DNA of 64,000 nucleotides from Lepraria neglecta. Its lineage: Eukaryota > Ascomycota > Lecanoromycetes > Lecanorales > Stereocaulaceae. The translations under genes were made by a program, and so were the position numbers. Positions 23,198-37,100 of the stretch are shown piece after piece. Location: the NCBI GenBank assembly GCA_033220425.1, contig CM065650.1, positions 930,001-994,000 on the forward strand, written 5' to 3'. Within the stretch, counting starts at the first letter, position 1. Each line of letters opens with the position of its first letter. The notes below the pieces were generated by a model. It did not search any database, was not told the origin of the DNA, and saw only the letters and a list, made by a program, of their open reading frames with translations.

Positions 23198-25222
23198 GTG
23201 CTGTGCTCAGTGTGTGAAAGGATCGATCTGAAGCCCATCTTGTTCCCAGAAGACCACCCAGATTTCTGGGAGGGAGACGAATTGAAAGACTCTGACAAGG
23301 TCTACGAACTCGGTACAGTTGATACTGTTGCCTCCAGAGCCAGTTCGTGCGAATTATGCAGATTCTTGCTTCAGCGGATAAAATGGTTCTTTCGGAATGA
23401 TCCAGCACTTACCAACTTTCAAACACTGACATGCTCGCTGAATTGGGTGCGTTACGAAGCGCCCATCCTCACCAATCGTCCTTTGGTGGCTCGTGTCCTA
23501 TGTGTAACTAGATACCGGCTCGATCTTTGCATGAAGTATGAAATGTGTTTTTACAAGATTGCCCTTGGCGATGCCGAGATTCTCAGCGTTCTTCAACCAT
23601 CCTTCTGGCCTGTTGCTTCACTACATCCACAGATAGAGCCTCAATTTGGTGAGAAAATGAGTCCTGGGGAGGGTGTCTCCGTCCGCCTTGTATATAAATC
23701 TGGCCTTTTTAAAAAGTGGCTAAGTACATGCGAACACGGGCACTCTCGGAGTCAGTCAGATAGACTCGCCATATCTTCTGAATTACGAGTCCTCGATGTC
23801 AAGGAGAAATGCGTGCGTTGGGAAGGAAGCCCAGTATTAACATATATCGCTTTGGGGCACAAATGCGCAACGCCTCATTCTGACTAAGGCAAATATTGCT
23901 CGCTTGCGTACACCTGGGTCACTTCAGCTTGAACGCCTCCCACAAACTATAGTAGACGCAGTCAACGTTGTTCAGATGCTAGGTGAACGCTACCTATCAG
24001 TCGATGCACTGTGCACAATTCAAGACGATGAAGACGATTTCGCGTCAAGAATACCTGCTACAGCCAAGCATTATTGACAATTGTTGCTGGTGCAAGAGTA
24101 AGACCAGGGACTCGAAGCCTACGACGAGACTTTGGGCCTCTGGGTGGTGGTGCTTTGCTCACAACCTGCACTCCTGAGCTCCAGGTTCCGAGAGAACCTA
24201 CCGAATCGTGTCAATTTCCTCCTTACCTCAGAAATTCTAAATGGGACTCTCGAGCGTGGACCCTTCAAGAGAGGCTATTTCCCCGAAGGTGTCTATACTT
24301 TATGAACGAGCAAGTCTTTTGGGCATGCAGAATCGGAAGCTGGTGCGAGGAAAGCTGCTAGGAACGTGATGCTGGAGTAAGCTGCTCTTGGCTGGAGGTC
24401 CCACAAAGTCTGACATCCCAGCCGTTCTTAGAGTTTGAACCCAAGACTAGGATGCTCAAACCAGAGCAATTCCGCTACTTTTCGACACTGGTGTCTGCGT
24501 ACACGAGACGCTCACTGAGCTTCGAAGACGACGCGCCAAGAGCCATTGCTGGCGTACTCAAAACGCTGAGCGATCGTACAGGTGCGCAATTCTGGTACGA
24601 TGTACCGGTTGCCATGTTTAATTTGGGTACTTAGTGGAGTGTCAACGGCGAAGAAGTTCCCAGAGCAACTGATACCTTGCCAAGTTGGTCCTGGATGGCA
24701 TGGGGAGGCAAAAGGATTTGCCCCATAAAGTATCGAAGGACAGGTTGAGAAAGGTTGTGTGCCATAGCGTTTTCGTGAACGAACCGGGCCAGAAGTGCCT
24801 AAGGAAAGTCTCGGACGATAAACAACACCCTAGCAACTCTCGAGCGATTTTGATGAGCGATGTCCCGGTCACTGTACGGTCAAAATTACGCACCAGGTTT
24901 CACATCGGTTTTTTGGGCTCAAGCGTCAATTTTAGACGCTCAAAACAGTGCTGAAAACATTAGGCGCATTCGTCTCAATCGCACCGATGAACAAGCATGC
25001 AAAGAATGGGAGACTGGCTATGTCTATGGAGAACCAAAATCAATCTGCGGTCACCATGAATTCATTCTCGTACAGACCGAACCCCATATAGATGGAGCGC
25101 CTGGAGAATTTTTCCCCAGACAGCACCGCCTGCTCTTGATATCACGGCATGATGGCATCGCACGGAGAGAGAGGTCTGCCTACATTGATATAGATGAGTG
25201 GGAGCAAAGCTCTCCCTAGTGG
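23198..25222 (+). pseudogene. HET-domain (heterokaryon incompatibility) gene, disrupted
   Basis: Collinear blocks of a HET protein are found in changing frames. Block 1 (23198-23884) has the Cys-rich start with CSVCERID and CELCRFLLQ, up to ELRVLDVKEKCVRWEGSP. There the conserved alternating aliphatic strand (TYIAL) should lead into SYVWG, but those codons are gone and the frame shifts; the next block (around 23888-24076) continues with LPQTIVDAVNVVQMLGERYL and VDALCTIQDDED. A further shift leads to block 3 (24074-24360) with WDSRAWTLQERLFPRRCLYF, then a TAG, then block 4 with PEQFRYFSTLVSAYTRRSLS, another stop at about 24634, and a tail to 25222. At least two frameshifts and two stops exclude a functional product. 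Intact members trigger cell death on non-self contact. Confidence 0.87.
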
Positions 25223-25299
25223 AAGCTAATTATCATGGGATAAATTTGTTTTCTGAAGTAGACCTGAATAAAACTCAATAACCAGGACTCTGCGAGCCT

Positions 25300-25754
25300 C
25301 TCGGCTTATGAATCTTTCAGTCATGAAATGCTCAAGTTCAGGTTATGGAAACGGAAGGTGGAATGAGACTTTAATGATAATTTGATGTCTAAGCAGCATT
25401 GTAGGCGTTTTTGAGAGATACAAAATGGCTAATACAGAGCCTACCTTCACTATGATGAAGAAAATCCGAATGAAACGATCTTGATAAACTTCTTACTTTC
25501 GATGCACATTCATGCTTTCTAATGCATTCCTTGTTTAGAGCAAGAGAGGAGCAATGTGCAGTGTGTTGGACTTATGCTGCAAAATTTATCAACAGGCGCT
25601 TCTTCAGTCTGATATTAGACCAACAACGCCAATGCTTATGCTATCTCAGACGTACTCCACCGAGGATATCATCCATATCGTATCTCGTAATGCTAGTCTC
25701 CAAGCCTCCATGCAGATGCTGCCAGATTTCCAGACGCCGTGAACTATGCACAAA
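25300..25754. other. Intergenic region between HET relic and FAB1 3' end
   Basis: AT-rich sequence with many stops in all frames; no coding similarity seen. It includes the 3' flank of FAB1. Confidence 0.4.
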
Positions 25755-28700
25755 TTATAATCCCACGACCTGCACCTCCTTGTCATCGCCTGGCTCGTCC
25801 CCGTTCAATGGCCTGGTGCCGAGTTGCTGCGCTTTGAATTGATGCCAGCAACTATGCCGCTATCAGCAATAATTCATCCAGCAATAAGAGGGTGGAAAAA
25901 CTTACTTTGGAGCCTGGAGGACATATCGCCCCATGGCCTCCCTAAATCGACTCTTGTACTCCTTCGGACTCGTAACTGTTGGTCTAGTCTTCCCACGGTC
26001 CTTGATCCAAGACTCTAACTTTTTATCCCAAGTATAGGTGCGAATACAATCGATGATACCCACTACAAGTTCTTTGCGGTTTTCGTCAATGGCGATCATG
26101 AGGGAGTAATCCATGACGTTTTGCCTGGATAGGAAGAGGGTATCGTTCCAGACGCTGGCGCGTAGAAGTTTCTTGCTGTGCTCGCGTGCGAAGAGCGGGG
26201 ATTCGTAGATAAATTCAACCATGTTCTCGTCGAGGAGGACTTCATTTTGCTCGCCGGTAGATTGGATACGGCGATTACGCATGGAGCCTTTGAGATCGAA
26301 GATGCGTGTGGGCGAACGGTCGTAAAAGAGATTCTCCATTACGAGGAGGAACCAGTTGAATTCGACGCCTGTGACGGGATTCTTGATGATGATCTGGTAG
26401 AAGCCCAACATCTTCGCGATGACAGAGGGTAACTCGTGGAACAGAGATTCAGACATGATGCGGAAGTACGCAGGGGCGAAGCGTAGAAATGCTTGAGTTT
26501 CGATTTGGGACAGTGATTTGAGGACGAAGCGGTCATCGAGCGTTTTGAGGAAGACCGATTTTGTTTTCCCGCCCTTGCTGTCCCATTTCATGCAACGTGA
26601 TAGTGATTCCACAATGCGTTCGGAGACGCCACATTTCCTGCGAACGGCGTCGAATTGCTCGGCGTAGAAGACCTTGCAGAGCATCTTTGCTGAGCCTTCT
26701 GCAAATTGATATTTGACATGCGTGCCAGTGGCTCTCAGCAAAACCTGCTCCACCCCAGCTTGCTCGGGATTGGACGCAATGCTCTCAGGCCGAGAGTCTT
26801 CCCCTTCGCCAGCAGATAGGTCCAGGGTCTGTGAGATGCTGCGCAATCTCTCTTGGTAACCCTTAGAACCTAGAGCAAAAGCGATCAGTGAGCTTGGCTC
26901 GTCTTCTCGTACTATGATATCGGAGTCTGCAAAGATGTGATCGGTGGCATTCAAAGGATACTCCAAGGGCTGCCAGCCGCTGGCAGATCTTTCGGCCCAG
27001 AAGTTTGTCAGCATCTTCATGAGCGAGCTCTTTTCATGCCTGGGCAAGTCAAGCTTGATATCCAATTGGGCTTCATCAGGTGATAGTGCGTGATGTTCAT
27101 CGGCTGTTCCAGGGATTTGAATCTCATCTAGCATTGAGTGCTCTTCATCACTATGATTCTCCTCCCCTTCATTGTCAGATCCAGCGTGGCTGTCAAGGGT
27201 CTTGTCGTCGGTCTCTGTGTTCTCTGCCGTGGTTTCCTCTGCATGAAAGCCTTCACCAGGAGTTTGTGACTCAGTACTCTCGGCCATCTGGTTGATGGTA
27301 TTCGATTGACCTTCCGGGTCTGTACGAGAGCGGTCTGACGAAAGAAGGTCCTCGTCAGACGGCTCTCGTTCTTCAACCGCTTCGTGCACACTGCGGTAGA
27401 CTTGAACGATGGGCTTTGATGCGGCCATGGGGTAAGCTCTTGCTTGCCGGCTCTTGGCTGCACGTTGTCGTCGCTCTCGGATACGCTCTTTCTCAAACTC
27501 ACGGCTGAGCTGCTCGAAGTGCTTTGCCAGATTCGATACTTTTGAGTCTTTTCTCCTGTTGGCGATTGATCGTGGAATCATGGAGTGCGCGGCCATGCTG
27601 GTTTGCTTGAGCGCGTTAAGGCCGAGGCGATCAGAGAGCTTCCTGTCGACAGGTTTGGTGACTCCCATAGCTGGCGGCACTGGAGTGGCGCTGAGATTGG
27701 GGGATTGACTACTTGAGCTCGAGGACTGTAGTGTTGCCGACGATGAGTGATTACTACCTGTGCTCAGGTTGTTTCGAAGATGCGCAGGCTGAGACTGGGT
27801 CCGAGAAAGGGTTGGTGATATGTTGGATCTGGTGTTGCGTTGATTGGCATCAATGGGTCGGGGAATACCAGATACCTGGGTAGTCTCGACGACTTTCGAA
27901 GGCTCGGGGGCCATTTCATGGATCCTTTTACTGCGCTCTGCAGTAGACTCATTCGCGTCTGCATCGGCGTGTGCTACCCGTTGCGCAATTGGGAATTCAG
28001 TGCTCTCACTGGCGTCTCCATCCGCTTTAGCAGGCTGTGGGTCATCGAACGATGGTGTTTGACTGCTTTGAAGCCTTTCTGACGATACTGCAAGGTCCAA
28101 GTGACGAACATCGTTTGCCTCCGAGTTTGGAGAAGTCCGGGCCTCGGCTTCAAGCACTGGCACAGCTGTACCGGGTGCACTTTGATGTTGACCAGGCTGG
28201 CCGTTTGTGGAGACATGCTTTTCAACAACCGCAGCAAGCATGTCGTGGGCTTTCTCCGGAGACATCCGCCTTGTTTGAGGAGTCAGGGCTGGTATGGAAT
28301 CAACGGATGTCTTCTCATCGAATAACGCTTCTTCGGGTATTGTGGTCACTGTGCCTTCATCTGTAGACGTCAAAGAAGAGACTGATTCATCGCGATCTAA
28401 GAAGATCTTCTTGAGCTGAAGAGTCGCAAGTCGTCGGATATCTTTCTCGGAAGGGAAGAAATTCTGATCAAAATCTGTGAATGCGTTGTCCCACTCAGCG
28501 ACTTTCTCTTGTACAGCTCGTATCGCTCTGTTTAATGGAATGATTTCATAATACTTCGAGTTCATGTATTTCTCTCGAAGTTTCTGAATGAGGGCGTGAT
28601 GCTCTTCGGAAGCTCTTTTTGAGAGCTTCTCGACTTCCTGCTTGCAGCTCTCAGTCTTCTCCGGCACGACGCTCTCTGTATTGATGCTTTTGATGCGACT

Positions 28701-31700
28701 TTTCACTGATAGCATGAACTTGTTTAGACGCTCCTCAATTTTCGTGAAAAGCTCATTCTTAAAACGGAGATCGTTGTCTACTTTCCACGTGATCCTGGCT
28801 CTGGGGACAATGATCTCGAGTAGACTGATTGGATCATAGTGAACTCGGAGCACCAAATCCTTAAAGCCAAAGTATCGGAGATGATTGCGATGAAGATCAT
28901 GGGGACAGACATCCGCCCTAGCATGTAGTTCACTGCTCCAGAACGATAGTTCCAGGTATTTGCCGAATGAGTACTTCCAAGTGTTTTCAGACATCGGTAA
29001 CACCTGGGTCTCTTTTTTACAAATTCGGCATGTACTCCACATCAAAATAGTATCCTGCAACCCTCGAAGTCTGCAAGGGTAGCGTTCAACAAAGACGCTT
29101 AGTTGAGCTTCTCCATGAACGTACTGTCGATGGTGCTCAAGCATCTTTCTTTCGCAGCCATTGGCTGTGCACACAGTGTTCGCCCCGAGGCACAAATCCT
29201 CCACGTATTGACCAAGGGTACAATCTGCTTCGAAGTCGGCATCGGTCTCGTGTTCGTTGTAGAACCCTAATGCCAACAAATCCGGACCCGAGCATGGCAC
29301 TGTTGTGACAGTACAGACTACGCTGTACAAAACGGCAATGTTTTGGTGTGCATGTGGATCGAACAGGTTGTTGTTACCGGATATGTAAGTTTCCCATTGC
29401 TTGCTCTGGGTCTCGTAGTTGTGCAAAGCCTTGTCGTACTCTGCATCATGTACTGCATGAAGCACTTCGCGTACCTTTCTTGAAGCGGTATGAACCCTTT
29501 CGTGTACCATTTCTGGTTTGATAAGATCAAACTTTTCAGGCTTCGCTTTTTCGTCCAAATTCTGTTCTTCTATGACATCCTGATCCCGAAGACGCTTGAG
29601 ATATGCTAGACGTCGTTCTTGTTCCCGAGCACGCATCAGGAGATATGGCTGCATGAATTTGACAAAAGGAGACGCAGAGAGAATCTTGGTTTTATGCTCC
29701 TCAACCATATCGCCATAGAAAGTTGGCATTGGAATGTCCTCTGGTACAGAATCTTCGTCAGGCAGACTAATTTTTGGCTTCTGTGTCTCAGAACCCTCTC
29801 TTTGTTGAGTAGGCATGAGATTGGAGGCATCTGCAGTGTTCTGAGTAGCATCTGCGGCTGGGCTTTCAGGATTCGTGCTCGAAGAGCCTTCTGTAGCATG
29901 TAGATGATCAAAATGATTGGCTCGAAACGCTTTCGGGAGAATATCTTTGCCCGAAGACAGTGACCCGATATCGGTGTTCGCAGGTATGGCTGCAAATTCG
30001 TCCCTCATCAGACAAGTCTCCAACTTCAAGTTATAGACGACATAAATCATGAACTCGGTAATACGCTTCATCTTTGCTAAGGTCGCGTCCTCGGCACCTC
30101 GAAGTACTAATGTGCAGCCGAGTTCTTTCGCACAGCCGGAGAGAAACATGTATGTCTTCTTCCTCCCACCATTAACGAATGTCTTGAGGTAGAAGCTTGC
30201 ACATTTACCCGCCTGTGCAGGCTTGATCGCCAATTTGTCGATTGAAGATATGATCCTCGTTTGACAGCAGCGGGAAACAGCCTCGAGCACTGATGCTTTC
30301 ACATTGTACGCCGTAGCAATATCGGCCTGCTCCAGAAATTCCAGCGCTAGTCCGGAGATGCCACGCTCGACAAGTAGAAGTTGAGGTCGTAAAGCAGCGA
30401 TCCGGTTGACCATATTTTGTAAAAATTCACGTTCCTGTCTTACAACAGGCTCAAGACTCATAAAATGCTGTTGATGCCGAGCATACTCGAGTGGAAACGT
30501 CAGGATCAGTATGTTGGGATGAGCTATGTTTCGAGGCATGGACTTCAATGCAAGGTTCTTCGTGAAGACTAGTCCTGACACGTAGGATGTATCTCCAGGT
30601 CGACCTCCTGGTATCTTTTTCAACTTTACATAATGTCGAATATCAATATCGTCACCGTTTTGCACATCTGGATTGACATCGTCTGTAGCCCTGAGCAAGA
30701 TAGGCATGAGGGCCTTCTCCCAGCTAGCGACATTTGACACTTTCGAATCTTGAAGAAGCTGATGAAGCAATTTGCGGACATGGCGAAGACTTGCATGGTT
30801 CAGCTCGACTGCGGGAGCAGCGGCTCCCCTCATTGAGGAGCTCCTGATCATTCTGGTCCCTCCAGCAGGGCTAGCTGATGATGCCGCTTGGGCAAGAGTA
30901 GAGCTGCTGATGCTTTCATGTAAATCGAGGCCAAAGTTCGGTGTCGCTGGGCTTGACCGGTAATTTCTTGGTGAAGGTCGCAGATGCGTATTGCCTGTGA
31001 CGCTGAGGTTGCGCCGCTTGGAGGAACGAGGAACGTTGGTAGCCGAGGAACTGTTTAGACTGTGGTTGTCTGCATCCCGACTTGCGAATGTTATCCCACT
31101 GATACTTTTATCCCCCATTCTCGACCGGGCTTTCTTGAAAGAAGCTAGTCCGCCAAACCCATGCCTCTCATTATCAAAGCTTCGAGAAAGACCATCCCCG
31201 TTCAACGCAGCCATAATACTCACCTGCTCATCTCCACTGGATCCTTCATCGGATAGATAAGGAGCGAGGTCAGGGTCAATGATGTTATCATCATGAAATG
31301 CGGGTAGCTGGCGAGACCGTGCTTTGTCGTCTACAGAGTTCTGGTGGAATGGTGCATCATCCTCATTGACTGGCTTGAAACCACGCTGCAAGAGATTGCG
31401 AGAATTAAGGCGTCGGTGCCCTGTATGGTAGGCCTTATTGGCGAAAGAGGACTTGAGGGATCTAGAAGAGGAAGGCCTCGCAAGCGTCCGTTGTGCATCG
31501 ATTTCCAAAACTGTAGGTTTTCTGCTCGACTCACTGCCTGCCTTTCGAGTTGCTGGGATAGACATTGTGGGTACGGAGAGGTCTGGGTGTTTGGGGCTCC
31601 GATGGGAGCCTTTGGCACTTATGGGGCTCAAGGCGGCAAAGGGACTCCCGAGGACATCGCTGGCCCCAGTCGATCCGTGTCTTGGCCTGATACCACGAAC

Positions 31701-33492
31701 AGAGAGTGTGCCATCATCGGAAAACTCGGAAGAGTCGTCCTCTCCGTTGATGATACCTTCGCAGGGTTTACACACACGTAGCGTACCCGATTGTCCAAAG
31801 TGCTGACCAGAGATCAAAGATGTGCACTTGGCATCAAATATTTGGCCACATGTTCCTTAATCCTTATCAGCATGGGGCTTATGGATAAGTGCATCTGAGA
31901 GAGAAGAGCTTACTACAATGGTGCTTTCTCCTGAAAGTTGTGAATGGATCTCCGCAGTAAAAGCAATCTTTAGCGTTTTCGTCTTTCATCCAATACTCCT
32001 TATTTAAGACTTTGTTCTTGACTTGAGAGAAGACATTCATGGTCCTCAGGTCACGATGAACAGTAGACGGATCGGTGGGTCGAGAATTACTGATCTTCAG
32101 TTGAGCTGGATTGGGAGAGTCAATACTATCAGCGGTGGGCAATGGCCGAGACAGAGAATTGGCCAGGCTATCAGTGTTGGTCTCGGAAGATGATGCACGA
32201 GATAAGCTTGGATTGGGCGAGTGCGACCTGGTGACCAACGGAGGCGCCATGCTTTTCCGCAGTGGCAATGCTAGATGCTGGTAGCCTCCCTTTCTAGGAA
32301 ACGAGTGGGGAGTCCCACTTTCCCCTTTCCTACCAGAAGCTGTGAAAACATTGTCCTGACCGTTACCGTAACTCGTTATAATCCTGGGAGGTGTAGCCAT
32401 CTCACCGTCATCGGCATCTGACGAAGCTTCTGTTCCGGCATAGGTAACTTCATCGTCATCAACCTGTAAGCCGGGAAAGGGTTGTACGCTATCTTCTGAT
32501 TGTCGGCTTGCTAGTTTCGGTTTGTTACCATTGCCAAATGGTTGGTGAAGACTAGCAGCAGAGGTTTTAGTGCGATCAGACGTTGATGCTCCTGCCTGAT
32601 AGTCAGACATACTGTGAACAGGTTTACTTGGTAGTCCAGCATCCGAGTCAACAACACCAACAATATCGGCCTCGTTCTTGGCATCAGGCCCGGTTTGAAG
32701 CTTTTGTGCTCTAGCACTACTATCGGGCTGACGAATTTCGCTAGGGGATACTCCCGTAGAGTCTTCTGGAGGCTCTGGGCTGAGTGAATCCTGCTTTACT
32801 GCGCTGATGTTGACCTCTGCCAGCGCTGGACGAATTGTAGAGGGTTGTGCAGCCTGAGTCAACGTTGTGGGAGGAAAGTTCAGCGCTAAATTTCCAGGCA
32901 CTGATTTGGAACTTGTGCTTCCCAACGAGACTTTCGACGGCTTTGACTGCCTGCTTGGATCCCCGCGCAACGTTTCAAGATTAGAAGTGCTCAAAGGAGA
33001 CTGCCGCCCTGAACGTGGGGTGGGACTATCTTGCAGAGTTGAAGCAGAGGAGCTCGCAACTCTCGCAGACTGGGAGGCATTCCTTGTGGATGGTGCTGGA
33101 CTCTTGATGCTGGCTTTCGCATTCGTTGAAGATGTAGCCTCCGCCACTGACACTTCACTCCCAACATTCACAATGTCCTTTACATTCCCAACAGATGCCC
33201 TAAACCTGCTATAGAGGCCACTCAAACCCCCATGAAGTTCGCTTGCAATGCCTTTCGAGTCCGGGCCAGAGGACGAGGAGGGAGGAGTTGTGTATTCGTT
33301 GAAAGTGGTGAGAGTCTCGGTCTGGCTGGCTGCGCTGTGAATCTGGTCCAGAGCCTGTGATAAGGTCTCCTTGTCGAGCTGACCCGTGGTATGAATGGAT
33401 ACCAGTGAGCCACGGCGGGAGTGTCGAAGCTGGGGAATGAGGGAGCTCGAGGCAGACGGACTGTCGCCGTCTCTTATAGATTTGGAACTCAT
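25755..33492 (-). CDS. fab1: 1-phosphatidylinositol-3-phosphate 5-kinase Fab1/PIKfyve
   Basis: Three exons (33492-31914, 31855-25906, 25851-25755; introns 58 and 54 nt) sum to 7626 nt, 2541 residues. A disordered Ser-rich N-terminus leads to a FYVE finger (about residues 508-570: CFYCGDPFTTFRRKHHC, C..C pairs, CKPC), whose zinc ligands are split by intron 1. A TCP-1/chaperonin-like domain follows (around NILILTFPLEYARHQQH to TLVLRGA), then the CCR region with paired cysteines, and the C-terminal PIPK domain (FVLKSL, RIFDLKGS, NVMDYSLMIAID, GIIDCIRTYTWDKKLE). The small last exon restores the conserved tail after QAP. The enzyme makes PI(3,5)P2 on the vacuole/late endosome and controls vacuole size and retrograde traffic. 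The last donor site contains a TAA, so an unspliced read ends 32 residues early. Confidence 0.96.
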
Positions 33493-34105
33493 GCTTCGTA
33501 TATTTCGCAGAGCCTCTCATAGTAATGAGTAACTTGGAGGGGTGCCTTGAAAGAGGATGTAGTTGCATTATTATGTATAGACTCGTCTGGCAGGAGCTAC
33601 CATCTGGTGTCGCCGCAGAGCTTTAGCAACAAGGTGTGGTATTCCACAGGAACCGTTGGCAGGCTGGTGTTAGTGGAGGTGTGACATTCTCCCGGAAGCT
33701 ACCCTCGTTGTGCATATTTGGACTGTAGAGAGTCGGACCAGGAGAAAGAGACAGAGATCGAGGAGGTGGTGCTTTGTTGGAGAAGCAAACGTGAAAGGAA
33801 GCTGTTACATGACGTCCCGCCATCACAAAAAGCTTGGCACGCACCGGTTTTAAATCGCCCGGCCGGAGCTTCACTAATCACTGAAGTACCTACCTCAACA
33901 CACGTTCCGTTGCCACGCCGAGCGCGTCAACACCCGCAGCAGTCTTCTCAGACGTGCAGGAAGGCCTAGCCAAACTCTGGAGACTGCCCACACACCATAC
34001 GCCAGCGTGTATCATCTAAAAGTTAATTCCCAGTGAGGAGTCTAGGTGACTCCGCGACGGCCTCGATCATGTTAGTGATTTGCAAGTTACATTCTGAAAA
34101 CAGCG
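33493..34105. promoter_or_regulatory. Divergent promoter region FAB1 / TPP1-like gene
   Basis: The 613 bp lie between the two divergent start codons. No canonical TATA box or RNA gene was identified. Confidence 0.4.
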
Positions 34106-37100
34106 ATGGATCTCTTGCATGAGTGGATTGGGAAGACCATAGAGCAAGAGCTTGGTCAAGCCTTGCAATGGAGAGACGACGAGGCCAATAGGTCTCTGAC
34201 TACTGGGAAGGTTGGGGATCTCGTGATCGAAGATGATGGCAGCAATTTGAGAGTCAATTCTCCTAAGCCTAGGATTGTTCAAATTATCAAGGTTACAATG
34301 TTCCCCATTATAATACCCAACTCCAGCTGACAGTGTGTGGTTATAGTTCGTAACCTTTGAGGAGCCCCTTCAAGCAACAGTCTCCGACGGAATTACGAGA
34401 ATCAATGTCAAATTCAGCGCGGCTGCCTCACAACGCTACACTCAGAATACCAGGAGAAGCCTCACCCATGGTACACCTGGAGGTCTAATTCAACTACTTG
34501 ACTTCGAAATCACCGCGACACACATAGGTCCAAGGCCGGGCAGGCTCACTCTGTTCGTCGAAGACTTTAAGAGTGTTGGTTCGAATGGGTCGGGTCACTA
34601 TGGATTAGCGACACCTCATGGCATTGAGAGTCGAGTGGTGGTCAAGACACATATTGAGAAGCTCACGATTTTGCGAAAGACAGAGTCACTCAGCGGCCAT
34701 GCGTCTCCCAATCCTTCCCTTAGGTCTCAACTTAGTAACGGTTCTTCTCTGGACGATTCTCCTTCGGCTAGTCAAGCCGTGTTTGCAACTCAAGCTCCCC
34801 TCTCCAATGCACCAGGTGCTCGCATCTCTAAACCAGACAACTTTGGCACCGGAATCAACGTGGGCTTGGGTTCTATGAGATATACTACTAAATTCCCCGA
34901 ACCATTATCTAAACTTGATAGTGGTATTGGCAAGACTAGAGGCCCCGAGAAGCCGTTGTCGGGTTCTGCTCGAGTTATGGCGGCACCAGGCGTTTTTAGA
35001 ACACCAATTCCAAATGGAAAAAGGGGTCCAGCCATCTCCAGTGAAGCTCTCTTAGAGCTGCTTAATAAGGCCAAAAAGGCGCCAAATCTCAAGCCAGTCT
35101 TGAACGACTCAGCTGAAGTTCCAGCGGCTGTCCCGAACCCCAAGGGTAAGGTGACGACGGATGCAGAGGGCAGGAGCACTGAACAACTTACACCGCCTCT
35201 CAACTCTTCTACCAGCCTTCCTGTGCAGCCCGTAGTGGAAGCAACTGCTAACAAAAATACTACCACTCTAGGCGAGCCTACCGTCAATAGCGGCTCAATA
35301 CAGACCGTCCCGGCCCAGCACCTGGATCAAAATTCTGCACGCAAGCGGATCAGCAGCAGAGATGTGAGAATTCCGAAGGACCAAGAAGCTCTATTGGACA
35401 GCGACAGCTGTGAGTTGAAAGTGACGAATGTACTACTTAAAGGCTAACGACTTATCTAGCTTGGCTACCGGCACAGCCTGGTCATCGAGACCCAGTAGCA
35501 AATATACCGATTTCCATTCTACAATCAGTGAATCGAGATGCTGATCTTCGTGCACTACGAGCGTCCAATTCACTCAAGCGTAAACGTGGAGTGAATGGTC
35601 CTAGTGAAGCAGCCGTCGCTGCAAGAGATTCTGCACACAGTACTCAAAGTGGTAGCACTCATGAATCAGATTCTGATGTCCCAGTATCCTCAGGACAATG
35701 GCCGCTGACGCCTGATCGCAATCAACTGCCGCTAGACAGTAACTTAGCGAGTGCAGACCATTCCGATCACTCTAAAACAAAGGCGACAGCAACATTTACT
35801 CCAGAAAAACTCACTCACATATTATCGAAAACACCGGTGGCATCGAGTCCTATTCTTTCGACGCCGCCAAGTCCTATGTCAGCGCTAAGGTCGCCGGGGA
35901 ATCTGGCTGAGCCGTCTCCCAGCATCGTTTCCAACTCGGCTGGCGAAGAAATCCGGGGCTTCACTTGTCGAGCAATCGCCTGCGAGAAGACATACGATAA
36001 TGCTGCAGCTTTGAAATATCATGTCGAATTTCGCCACAATGATGGAGGATCAGCTCAAAGCTTCAAGTGCAACATTAAAGATTGCCGTAAATCTTACTCG
36101 AATTTAAGTGGTCTCAATTATCACCTCCGACATTACCATAAAGACAGGAGGCCGGGGACACCTGATAGTCAGAGTGACACTTCAAAACCTCTTTCGTCCC
36201 GACTCTCAACACCAAGATCGTCCAATCAGAGAATCATCGAGTCACACAACGGCGACCTCAATGCTAACACCAGCGAAGGTCAGCTCAAAAGTCTTGGGAA
36301 TGGAATCGACGGCCCAAGACAGTTACCACCATCCACTAATTCAAGAGCTGTTTCGCCTGACTCGGACTTGGAGGTGATAGCACCACAACCTCTGAATGGG
36401 AACAAAGAGCTATATGCGAATGCTGCACCAAGAAAACCATTTCCATCTACCACTTCGCAGCCTGAATTGCCTTTTACACAAGTAAAACGAACCCCATATC
36501 TGAATGTCCAAAAAGGTCTGGACCTTCAAGCTTCACCATCAAAATCGGATACACATAACCAACCGAATGGCAGTCTGCCAGATAGCACCAGTCATGTGAC
36601 TCTATCTGTGCCTTCGACTCTGGAGACGGCCAGTGTTGAGACTCGTCGTGACAAGACAAATAGAACATCTACTGATCCTCAAACCCTAGAAGCCAATAAA
36701 AGCGATGCAGATACTGAGGGTGACGCGTTAAATGGAGCAATGCAAGTCGACCTGAGTGAGCAGCCCATGGGTGACGAGGGCCAAAATCTGCCAGACGAGC
36801 AAGGCATTGCCGTCGACAACGCAGACGACACAGGTTCTCAACCTCGAAACTTGGGTTTCAAGGCACCGAATAATCCTCATGGGACGGAAAATGGGACAAT
36901 TGACACTTCTCATGTAATTACAGATGGACAGCGGAAAAACCCAGATGCGAGTTTCCTGTCTCCCAATATTTCTAAACGACAGAAGAGGCTCAAGCTTCCT
37001 GCCACTTTTGACTTCACTGAAGAGCTTGAGTATCCGCGAGATCCATCAGAAGGAGCTCGACAAATACGTCAAGAATTCTTAGCGTCCCGGAGGAGCAGCG

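Noticed and set aside
31344-31806. Plus-strand frames opposite the FAB1 FYVE downstream region.
   Set aside because: They shadow the long intact FAB1 exon and show no domain.
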